Assembly: GCA_900766585.1 (NCBI GenBank)
Contig: CAAFVV010000038.1
Coordinates: 69,657-133,656 of the forward strand
DNA: 64,000 nt
Direction: 5' to 3'
Source: Clostridia bacterium
GTDB lineage: Bacteria; Bacillota; Clostridia; Oscillospirales; Acutalibacteraceae
A program made the position numbers and the translations under genes. The notes under the pieces were generated by a model. The model was not told where the DNA came from. It saw only the letters and a program-made list of their open reading frames with translations, and searched no databases. How positions within the stretch are numbered: position 1 is the stretch's first letter; each line of letters starts with the position of its first letter. Shown in pieces: positions 18,551-26,507 of this stretch.

Positions 18551-21220
18551 ATGACGTTTTCCGATACGCGCCCCGGCGCACCCGCTGATACGGCGCATTA
18601 TGCGCTTGCGGCGGACGGCGGACTGGAGTATATCCCGCTGACTGTCGAGGGCGAAAAGACCGGCGCAGGGGCGCGGTATGCCAATGCACCGTGTCACACC
18701 GGCACGCTGACGCTCGGCAATGCCGCCGTCACCTATGCGCTGCCGAAGGGCATGACGGCGTATGACCCCGTGCCGCTGCGCTATACGCTGTCCTGCCCCG
18801 ACAGGACAAAAACGCTGCATCTGTCCGTCACCGCCTTTGAAGAGGCGGCGCGCCGCACATCGCCGAGCTTTGATCTGAATCTGCCCGGCACCGTGGATGT
18901 GACGTTTTCCTATCTGGGCTATGTGGCGGGACAGGTGAAGGAGGGTGTCCACCCGACACTGTCACCGGAGTTTGACGACCGGCAGGGAACGGAATTCCCG
19001 GGCTTTTCCCTGTCGCCGGAGTGCTGCGGCGGCGATCTGCCGGCGGCGGACCGCCTGTGGCTGCATTTTGCGCTGGAAAACACCGGGAACACGATCCTCG
19101 ACGGGGAGGGCAGCGGCAGCTTTATGATCGAGCCGGTGCTGCTCCGCCGCAATGAAGCGGGGGAGTATACCCCCTATGCGGTGCCGTCAAACCTGTTTTA
19201 CCGTCTGTTTGCGCCGCTGTATCCCGGAGAAAAGACCGATCTTTTGGTGACCTGCGGGGCATATCCCGGCTATCCTGCACCGCCCGGTGCACTGCCGCCC
19301 GGCGAGTACCGCCTGCGGCTTACCGGCATCTGCCGGAGCGAGCAGAAGCAGCCGGATTTTGCCCGCGTGGTGTGGAGCGGGACGCCCGCTTCGGTATCGT
19401 TTTTTGATTTTACCATTTCCGCTGAGCCGGCGGACCGCGTGCCGGCTCCGGTCGTAAAGCAGCCGCCGGTGAAGCCGAACCGCAACGGCTGGCTCCACCG
19501 GTATGAGGAATTTCTCTCTTCGTTTGTGACCTCGACGGCGCGGCAGGAGAGCGAGGAGCACGGCGTGCTTGCCGTGCAGCCCGCCCCGTGGACGAGAATC
19601 ATCGTGCTGCGGCTGATGCAGGGGGATGACGAGGCGGTCGCCGAGGTCTGCCTGCCGGTTACGGTGGAGAGTGAATCGCTGACGCTGACATTGTCGCCGA
19701 ACCATCCCGGCACAGTGCGGCAGGGGGACGGCACCAGGCTCCCCGCCGTCGTGACGCAGTGTATGGCGGATATGCGCGGCGGCGCGGCGCTGACACCGAA
19801 CGCAGCCGGGAACATTCTTGACAGCCTTGACGATATGCGCGCTGCCGGAGTGAATCTGGTGGCGACGACCGTCGCCTTTGCCATGGAGACCGGCAATCCG
19901 CCGCTGTATAAGCGCGGCGGGGCGCGCGATGCGTTCAAGTTTATGGCGGACGCGCTGCGCGTGCTGAAGCTGCCGATGGAGGGGCTGATCAGCTATCCTT
20001 TTTCCAGCGGCGAGACGCAGCAGCTGGCGAGTGCCATCCGCCATGCGCCGGTGCGCGCCGCCCGCGGCATTGCCGATCCGGCTCTGACCGAGGCGTGCAA
20101 GGAGGCGGCGCGGTATGAGTTTCTGCGCTACGGCGACAATTACTGGCAGCTCGGCGACGGCCGTGTGCCGCTCTGTGTGGAGGACACCCGCGGCTGGATC
20201 CGTTATGATCAGCACAACCGCTATCCCGAGGGGGAGGCGTCGACCGAGCGGTTCCGCCTGTGGCTGAGGGAGCGCTACGGTTCGGTCGAGGCGGTCAATG
20301 CCGCATGGGGCAGCCGCTTTGCCGATTTCGCGGATATCGACCCCGAAAAGGACGGCGCGGCGGGCGCGTTCGGACATAAATTCGAGTATCACGACCCCGC
20401 CGCCTGTTTTCACGACTACTCCGCTGCCATGCTCGACTGGGACCGCTTCCGCACCGCGCTGCGGCGGGAGCAGTACCGCGATATACTGGCGTATGTCCGG
20501 CCGCTGCTGCCAAGGGCGGCGATTTCGCTGCGCACCGAGGGCGCCAACTGGCTTGTCGCGGGCATCCCGTGGGACAGCGACAACCCCAAATACCGTCACA
20601 TCCGGTATTCTCAGCTGCACAACGGCATGTGGGCGGAGGAGCTGCTGAAGGACGGTGCTATCGCGGTGCACTCCGACTATACCACCTTGCCGTATACCCC
20701 GACAGAGGTTGCGGAGCTGACGCGCATGAGCATAGAGCAGGGCGTGATCCCGATGCATATGCCGCAGTTTAACCGTATGCGGGATATTGCGCTGAATCCG
20801 CGCTGGGGATCGGATGCGTATACGGTCTCCTATCACCTCAAGACCCCGATGAAGGGCGCGTATGTAAATACGCTGACGGCGCTGTTCCCGTGGTTTCGTG
20901 CCACGGCGGAAAACGGCGGTATTCCGGGTGTGCTGTGGCAGGATTACCTCTGCGACGGCTATGTGACCGAAACGCAGTACCGCGAGCTGTGCTTCTTCCG
21001 CGATAAGCTGGAGCTGTGGCTCAAAACGGCGGAGGGGCAGGAGCTTGTCCGCACGCCGCCGCCCGACGACAGCTTCCGTGCCGGCACCAAGGCGCTGTGG
21101 AGCTATGATCCCGCTTTTGTCCGAAAAGCGGTGGAAGCGGAAAAACGGACAAACACCCCATCCGGTCAAAACGAAAGGACGGAGGCTGCCTTCTCCTTTC
21201 GCGAAGATATAGACAGATAA
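18551..21220 (+). CDS. GH42-like glycoside hydrolase-type protein (cytoplasmic)
   Basis: An 889-residue protein without signal peptide. The first about 300 residues are beta-rich and unrecognised. The rest looks like a TIM barrel related to GH42/GH35-type beta-galactosidases, best seen in RFRLWLRERYGSVEAVNAAW and in segments such as ISLRTEGANWLVAGIPWD. The usual GH42 NE acid/base motif is not obvious, so either the catalytic residues are placed differently or the protein is divergent. It has an AGGAGAGA site before ATG and lies 20 bases after the GxGYxYP gene and 41 before the mannosidase, in the same transcript. It probably acts on imported oligosaccharide. An uncharacterised GH family is an alternative. 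Confidence 0.6.
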   Translation: MTFSDTRPGAPADTAHYALAADGGLEYIPLTVEGEKTGAGARYANAPCHTGTLTLGNAAVTYALPKGMTAYDPVPLRYTLSCPDRTKTLHLSVTAFEEAARRTSPSFDLNLPGTVDVTFSYLGYVAGQVKEGVHPTLSPEFDDRQGTEFPGFSLSPECCGGDLPAADRLWLHFALENTGNTILDGEGSGSFMIEPVLLRRNEAGEYTPYAVPSNLFYRLFAPLYPGEKTDLLVTCGAYPGYPAPPGALPPGEYRLRLTGICRSEQKQPDFARVVWSGTPASVSFFDFTISAEPADRVPAPVVKQPPVKPNRNGWLHRYEEFLSSFVTSTARQESEEHGVLAVQPAPWTRIIVLRLMQGDDEAVAEVCLPVTVESESLTLTLSPNHPGTVRQGDGTRLPAVVTQCMADMRGGAALTPNAAGNILDSLDDMRAAGVNLVATTVAFAMETGNPPLYKRGGARDAFKFMADALRVLKLPMEGLISYPFSSGETQQLASAIRHAPVRAARGIADPALTEACKEAARYEFLRYGDNYWQLGDGRVPLCVEDTRGWIRYDQHNRYPEGEASTERFRLWLRERYGSVEAVNAAWGSRFADFADIDPEKDGAAGAFGHKFEYHDPAACFHDYSAAMLDWDRFRTALRREQYRDILAYVRPLLPRAAISLRTEGANWLVAGIPWDSDNPKYRHIRYSQLHNGMWAEELLKDGAIAVHSDYTTLPYTPTEVAELTRMSIEQGVIPMHMPQFNRMRDIALNPRWGSDAYTVSYHLKTPMKGAYVNTLTALFPWFRATAENGGIPGVLWQDYLCDGYVTETQYRELCFFRDKLELWLKTAEGQELVRTPPPDDSFRAGTKALWSYDPAFVRKAVEAEKRTNTPSGQNERTEAAFSFREDIDR

Positions 21221-21261
21221 AGGCTGACCGCCTTTAAATTCAACAAGCGGAGAGTGACACA

Positions 21262-23847
21262 ATGGAAAAGAAAACGCTGCATATCATTCCCCACTCCCAT
21301 TGGGATCGGGAATGGTATATGGGCTTTGAACGTCATCGGATGCGTCTCGTGGAGTTGTTTGACACGCTGATCCGGGTGATGGAGGAAAACCCCGACTACA
21401 CCTATTACCACATGGACGGGCAGTATGTCGTGATCCAGGACTACTTAGAGGTGCGTCCGCAGATGAAGGACCGCCTGCTGGCGCTGATCCGTGCCGACCG
21501 GATTCAGGTCGGACCGTGGTATGTGCTGCAGGATGAATACCTCACCTCGGGTGAGGCGAATGTCCGCAACATGCTCTACGGCATCCGGCTCTGCCGCGAG
21601 CTTGGCGCCGACCCCGTGATGACGGGCTATTTCCCCGATGCGTTCGGCAATATTTCGCAGGTGCCGCAGATCCTGCGCGGCTTCGGCATCGACAATGCCG
21701 CTTTCGGACGCGGCGTCAGCGAGGTCGGCGCGGACAACGCCATCGGCGTCAAGCGCAACCCCTCGGAGTGGCGCTGGCGCTCCCCCGACGGCAGCGAGAT
21801 CGTCGGCGTGATGTTTGCTCACTGGTACCACAATGCCATGGAGCTGCCAACCGACAAGGAGAAGCTCGCGCCGCGCCTCGAAACGCTGATCCGCGACTGC
21901 GAAGCCTCCGCTTACACCCCGCATCTGCTCGGACTCAACGGCTGCGATCATGAGCCGGTGCAGACAGATCTGCCCGAGGCGATCAAAGCGGCAAACGAGC
22001 TGCTGGCCGGGCAGGATATCACGGTCAGGCAGAGCAATTTCAAGGAGTACGTCGCGGCGGTCAAGCCCTATGCGGCGTCGTTTCCGCAGGTCACGGGCGA
22101 ACTGAACGGACAGGGCACCAACGGTATGCACCTGCTGATCAACACTGCCTCGACCCATATTCCGCTGAAGCAGCGCAACCACCGCGGGCAGAACCTGCTG
22201 ACGCAGCAGGCGGAGCCGATCAGCGTGCTTGCCGCCCGCGAGGGGGATACCTATCGCGACGACATGCTGCTGTTCGCGTGGAAAAAGCTGATGGAGAACC
22301 ACCCGCACGATTCCATCTGCAGCTGCAGCAGCGACGAGGTCACCGATGAGATGGTCTCCCGCTTTGAGCATTCCCGCCAGGTCGGCGAGTATGTGCGCGA
22401 CGAGGCGATGGACTATCTGCGGCACCATGTGACCGCGGCGGAAAAAAGCGTGCTTGTCTGCCATACGACGGCGGGAACCGAGACGGCGACAGTGACCGCG
22501 ACGCTCGATTATCCCGAGGACAAGGCGGCGCTGACGGCGGTATCGCTGATCGCGCCGGACGGCGCGGTGATCCCCGCTGTGCTGCAGGACAACGGCCGCA
22601 CCTTTACCTATACATTGCCGAAGACCACGTTCCGCAAGCCGCGCTATGTCCATCGCTACACCGTCACCTTCCCGGTGACGATGACCGGCATCGGCTACGC
22701 GCTGTACACCGTGCGTGAGGAGGCTGCCCCTGCGGCCGCCGCGATCACCGTGACGGCGCGCGGTGCCGAGACCGCGACCATGAAGCTCGCCTTTGCCGAA
22801 AACGGCACGTTTGCCGTGACCGATAAGAAGAGCGGCGTGACCTACAGCGGGCTGAACGAATATGAGGACGTCGCCGACGCCGGCGAATCCTATAACTTTG
22901 TCCCGCTGGCGGATGATGTGCCGGTGTCCACGGCGGCGGATACGGCGCGCATCTGGATCGAGCGGCAGTCCCCTGCTGCGGTGACGTTCGGCGTGGAGAA
23001 CCGCTGGGTGCTGCCGGTCGGGCGCGACGGCAAGGCGCGCAAGACGGAGACGGTCGAGACCGTGATCACGGCGTTTGTCACGCTGACGGCGGGAATCGAC
23101 CGCGTAGATGTGCGCACAACCTTTGACAATCAGAGCGAGGATCACCGCGTGCGCGCGCTGTTCCGTCCGCATATCGAGACGGAGAAGAGCCTCGCCGACG
23201 GACAGTTTGACCTTGTCGAGCGCGGCATCACGCCGTGGAAGGAGTGGATCAACCCGTCGAACTGCCAGCGCTGCCAGGCGTTTTTCGCGCTGGAGGATGC
23301 CGCGCGCGGACTGGCTGTGGCGGGACGCGGACTGCATGAGTTCGAGATCCTGCGCGACGGCGAGAACACGATGGCGCTGACGCTGCTGCGCTGCGTGGGG
23401 TATATGGGCGACTGGGGCGTGTTCCCGACGCCGCACATGCAGTGCAAGGGCGTGCAGACGCTGGAATATGCGGTGGTGCCGTATGCGGCGGCAGACCGTG
23501 AGCAGGCGTTTGCGCTGGCGCACAGCTTTGCGGATGACGCCTTTGTCACGGGCGATGTGGATGCGCAGGCGGGCAGCCTGCCGCCCGTGCAGACGCTGGT
23601 CGCCGTGGATGCGCCCGCGCTCGTGACCTCCGCCTGCAAGCGCAGCGAGGATAAGCGCGCGACGGTGCTGCGTCTGTATAATCCGCTTTGCCGCGATGTG
23701 GACACCACGCTGACGCTGGATTCCGCTGTAAAAGAGCTGTATGCCTCCGACCTCGCGGAACACGAGGGCGAGGCGCTGCCGATCGCGGACGGCAAGGCGA
23801 AGCTGACCGTTCCCGCAAAGAAGATCGTGACCTATCGCTTCCGCTGA
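21262..23847 (+). CDS. Alpha-mannosidase, GH38
   Basis: An 861-residue cytoplasmic enzyme that removes terminal alpha-linked mannose. The GH38 N-terminal signature is clear: HIIPHSHWDREW at residues 4-15 for zinc binding, then FPDAFGN near residue 125 carrying the nucleophile Asp, and NHPHDSICSCSSDEV in the middle domain. The C-terminal beta domains follow. Length is normal for bacterial GH38. It is last in the transcript begun at 16215, followed by a large bidirectional terminator. It suggests that the glycan handled by the cluster contains mannose, for instance N-glycan or fungal mannan fragments; that is inference. Confidence 0.93.
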   Translation: MEKKTLHIIPHSHWDREWYMGFERHRMRLVELFDTLIRVMEENPDYTYYHMDGQYVVIQDYLEVRPQMKDRLLALIRADRIQVGPWYVLQDEYLTSGEANVRNMLYGIRLCRELGADPVMTGYFPDAFGNISQVPQILRGFGIDNAAFGRGVSEVGADNAIGVKRNPSEWRWRSPDGSEIVGVMFAHWYHNAMELPTDKEKLAPRLETLIRDCEASAYTPHLLGLNGCDHEPVQTDLPEAIKAANELLAGQDITVRQSNFKEYVAAVKPYAASFPQVTGELNGQGTNGMHLLINTASTHIPLKQRNHRGQNLLTQQAEPISVLAAREGDTYRDDMLLFAWKKLMENHPHDSICSCSSDEVTDEMVSRFEHSRQVGEYVRDEAMDYLRHHVTAAEKSVLVCHTTAGTETATVTATLDYPEDKAALTAVSLIAPDGAVIPAVLQDNGRTFTYTLPKTTFRKPRYVHRYTVTFPVTMTGIGYALYTVREEAAPAAAAITVTARGAETATMKLAFAENGTFAVTDKKSGVTYSGLNEYEDVADAGESYNFVPLADDVPVSTAADTARIWIERQSPAAVTFGVENRWVLPVGRDGKARKTETVETVITAFVTLTAGIDRVDVRTTFDNQSEDHRVRALFRPHIETEKSLADGQFDLVERGITPWKEWINPSNCQRCQAFFALEDAARGLAVAGRGLHEFEILRDGENTMALTLLRCVGYMGDWGVFPTPHMQCKGVQTLEYAVVPYAAADREQAFALAHSFADDAFVTGDVDAQAGSLPPVQTLVAVDAPALVTSACKRSEDKRATVLRLYNPLCRDVDTTLTLDSAVKELYASDLAEHEGEALPIADGKAKLTVPAKKIVTYRFR

Positions 23848-23860
23848 GACCGAAACGAAA

Positions 23861-23910
23861 GACCGACCCGCACAGGGGATATCCCCTGCGCGGGTCGGTC
23901 TGTTATTTTA
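23861..23910. terminator. Bidirectional terminator between mannosidase and AlaX genes
   Basis: A nearly perfect 40-base palindrome centred on GGGGATATCCCC, with T-rich sequence on both sides, serving two convergent genes. Confidence 0.85.
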
Positions 23911-25074
23911 TTCCGCCGCTGCCGCAAAGCGGGCGAGACAGGTCTCGATCGCGTGCTGCGATGCGGCAATTTTTCCCTGCCAGCAGGCGGCAGATCCGCC
24001 GCCGCGGGCGGACAGCTCCTGCCGCAGCAATCCCGCAAGCGGGGAGAGATCGGTGTCCTCGCTGCCGATCACGCCGGTGTAGCCCTCGCGGTCGCTGCCG
24101 GAAAACACGGCGCAGACACGGTTTTCCCGCTTTTGCGCCGCCGTCAGCAGCGAGCGGCAGAGCTTGGCGTCCGCATCGGGCAGAAAAACGGCGCAGAGCG
24201 GCTGATTCTGCGGCAGCGTTTTGGCTGTCATCTCCGCGAGCGCGCGCCGGACGGCGGCTGCGCGGCGGGAGTCCTCCTCTCGGGCGGCAAGCAGACGGGT
24301 CACGGCGGCGTGAAGCTCCTCCGGCTTGGCGGAGAGCGCCGCGGCGGCGCGCCCCGCTTCGGTGTAGAGGGCTTCAAATGCCGCAAACGCCGCCTGCCCG
24401 CAGAGCATGTGTACCCGTGTGCCGCCCTTATACCGCATGGCGTCGAGCAGCTTGATCCCGCCGACCTGCCCCGTGCGGGACACATGCGGGGCACAGCAGG
24501 CGCAGACGTCCACCCCGGGGATGACGACCAGCCGCACGGCGCCGGTCAGCTCCTTTTTGCTGCGGTAATCGGTCTTTTTCAGCTCCTCCGGCGACGGGAA
24601 GCGGATCTCAACCGCAATATCCGCTGCGACTGCCGCGTTGGCCTCCCGCTCGATATCGCCAAGCTGCGCGCGGGTCAGCTCGCCGTCGAGATCCAGCGTT
24701 GTATCGTTGTGGCCGAGGTGAAAGCCCACATTGTGCAGCCCAAAACGGCGAAAGAGCAGCCCGGATACGATATGCTCGCCGGTGTGGTGCTGCATCCGCG
24801 CAAAGCGGACGGCGTAGTCAAGCCGCCCCGTTACGGTTTCGCCCGCTGTCAGCGGCATGTCGGTGTAATGCACGGGATCACCGTCAATGAGCTGCACATC
24901 CGTCACATGCGCCGCGCCGAGCGTGCCGGTATCGGCGTACTGCCCGCCCCCCTCGGGGAAAAAGGCGGTGCGGTCGAGCCGCACGGCATAGCCGTCCTTC
25001 GCGGACACACAGGAGAGCACGACTGCTGTAAACTCCCGGCAGGCGCCGTCTGTCTCATACAGCCGTTCGGTCAT
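23908..25074 (-). CDS. AlaX-type alanyl-tRNA editing protein with DHHA1 domain
   Basis: A 388-residue trans-editing protein that would hydrolyse mischarged Ser/Gly-tRNA(Ala). The editing domain shows the zinc motifs HHTGEH (near residue 97) and CACCAPH (near 193), preceded by AFFPEGGGQYADTG. The C-terminal half resembles the DHHA1 domain of alanyl-tRNA synthetase, ending in a GGGSAACWQGK pattern. It overlaps the end of rmuC by four bases (ATGA), so the two are coupled. It ends at a bidirectional terminator shared with the mannosidase gene. Confidence 0.88.
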   Translation of the reverse strand: MTERLYETDGACREFTAVVLSCVSAKDGYAVRLDRTAFFPEGGGQYADTGTLGAAHVTDVQLIDGDPVHYTDMPLTAGETVTGRLDYAVRFARMQHHTGEHIVSGLLFRRFGLHNVGFHLGHNDTTLDLDGELTRAQLGDIEREANAAVAADIAVEIRFPSPEELKKTDYRSKKELTGAVRLVVIPGVDVCACCAPHVSRTGQVGGIKLLDAMRYKGGTRVHMLCGQAAFAAFEALYTEAGRAAAALSAKPEELHAAVTRLLAAREEDSRRAAAVRRALAEMTAKTLPQNQPLCAVFLPDADAKLCRSLLTAAQKRENRVCAVFSGSDREGYTGVIGSEDTDLSPLAGLLRQELSARGGGSAACWQGKIAASQHAIETCLARFAAAAE

Positions 25075-26366
25075 GCTTCGTCCTCCGGCAGAGTCTCCGC
25101 CGCGCCCGCCTCCATGCCGAGCAGCTGCTCGGCCTCGGTGCCGCCGACCTCCTCCACATTTTTGAGCTTCTGCCGGATGACGCGGTTGCGGCGCTCGGCT
25201 TCGTCGAGCGTGCTTCCGGCTTCCTCCAGCTTGCGGCGCACCTTTTTGAACACGACGGCAAACTGGTCATACTGCTGCTTGGCGGCGCCGAGCACCTTCC
25301 ATACCTCGGCGGCGCGCTTATCGAGCGCAATGGTGCGGAAGCCCATGCGCAGCGTGTTGAGGAATGCCGTCACGGTCGTCGGACCGCAGACCATCACACG
25401 GTAGTCGCGCTGCACCTCCTCCACCAGTCCGGGCAGGCGCAGCACCTCAGCATACAGCCCCTCGGTCGGCAAAAACAGGATCGCAAAATCCGTGGTGGCG
25501 GGCACTTCGATGTACAGGTCGTGGATGGTCTTGGCTTCGCTGCGCACCGTGCGCTCGAGCGCGCGCGCCGCTTCATCGACGGCGGGCTTGTCCGCCCGGT
25601 CGGCAGCCTCAGACAGCCGCAGATAGTCCTCCTGCGGGAATTTGGAGTCGATCGGCAGCCAAACGGTGCCGTCGCCCGACCGCGCCGGAATCTTCACGGC
25701 GTATTCCACCATTTTGCCGTTGTTGCGCGGCGAGACGTTGCGGGCGTACTGGTCGGGCGTCAGCGTCTGCTCAAGCAGGCTGCCGAGCTGTACCTCCGCC
25801 CATGTGCCGCGCGCCTTGACGTTGGTCAGCACCCGCTGCAGGTCGCTGACGCCGCCCGCGAGCTTCTGCATCTCGCCGAGCGATTTATAGACGTTCTGCA
25901 GCTGCTCACCAACCGTCTTGAAGCTCTGATCCAGCCGGGTGGACAGCGTCGCCTCCAGCTTTTCATCCACCGTCTGCCGCATCTGCTCGAGCTTTTGCTC
26001 ATTGGAGGTCTGCAGCTGTGTGACCGACCGGGTCAGCACGTCGGTGACGCGGTCCAGCCGCTCGGACAAAAGCCGGAACAGCTTGTCCTGCTGCTCGCCG
26101 ACGCGGTCCGAAAGCGCCGTGCGGCTTTTCTGCTGCTCCACCGCCAGCTCGCCGCGCAGACGGGTCAGCGCGTCCCGCAGCTCACGCATGACGGCGTCGT
26201 TGTCCTGTCGGTTGCGGTGCAGCTCATCGGTCAGCCGCCCCTCCAGCTCCTTGATCCGGGTTTGCGTCTCCCTGTCCTCGCCGCCCTTTTGCCGCAGCAG
26301 CACAATGACGAGCAGCGCTGCGTTGATCAGCCCCAAAACGGCGCCGACATAGCCGATCCATTCCAT
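25071..26366 (-). CDS. rmuC: DNA recombination protein RmuC
   Basis: A 431-residue protein with an N-terminal membrane helix (about 4-25), a long coiled coil (about 28-170) rich in Gln, Glu and Arg, and the RmuC nuclease-like domain (about 180-370), including GTWAEVQLGSLLEQTL, LPIDSKFPQEDY and ILFLPTEGLYAEVL. RmuC limits inversions and rearrangements at short repeats. ATG has a GGAGGG site upstream, and a consensus promoter lies at 26416-26444. It is followed by the AlaX gene in the same transcript. Confidence 0.93.
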   Translation of the reverse strand: MEWIGYVGAVLGLINAALLVIVLLRQKGGEDRETQTRIKELEGRLTDELHRNRQDNDAVMRELRDALTRLRGELAVEQQKSRTALSDRVGEQQDKLFRLLSERLDRVTDVLTRSVTQLQTSNEQKLEQMRQTVDEKLEATLSTRLDQSFKTVGEQLQNVYKSLGEMQKLAGGVSDLQRVLTNVKARGTWAEVQLGSLLEQTLTPDQYARNVSPRNNGKMVEYAVKIPARSGDGTVWLPIDSKFPQEDYLRLSEAADRADKPAVDEAARALERTVRSEAKTIHDLYIEVPATTDFAILFLPTEGLYAEVLRLPGLVEEVQRDYRVMVCGPTTVTAFLNTLRMGFRTIALDKRAAEVWKVLGAAKQQYDQFAVVFKKVRRKLEEAGSTLDEAERRNRVIRQKLKNVEEVGGTEAEQLLGMEAGAAETLPEDEA

Positions 26367-26415
26367 ATGTTTTCACCCTCCGCTTGATTGTATTGCCTAC
26401 AGTGGCTTTGTCTAC

Positions 26416-26444
26416 AGTTTACCCCATTTTCCGTCTGCCGTCAA
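26416..26444 (-). promoter_or_regulatory. Promoter of rmuC
   Basis: Read on the minus strand: TTGACG, 17 bases, TAAACT, about 50 bases upstream of the rmuC ATG. Confidence 0.7.
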
Positions 26445-26458
26445 GCGGCAAACGCAGC

Positions 26459-26490
26459 AAAAGGGGTCTCCGGGCGGAGACCCCCTTTTT
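26459..26490 (-). terminator. Terminator of the GntR/ABC operon
   Basis: The stem GGGTCTCCG/CGGAGACCC has A and T runs at either end. It lies just after the ABC permease stop codon and before the rmuC promoter. Confidence 0.85.
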
Positions 26491-26507
26491 GCGTATGCGG
26501 CGACGGT

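Noticed and set aside
21445..23763. 772-codon minus-strand frame over the GH38 gene
   Set aside because: The GH38 protein carries all family motifs; the antisense frame is a compositional shadow.
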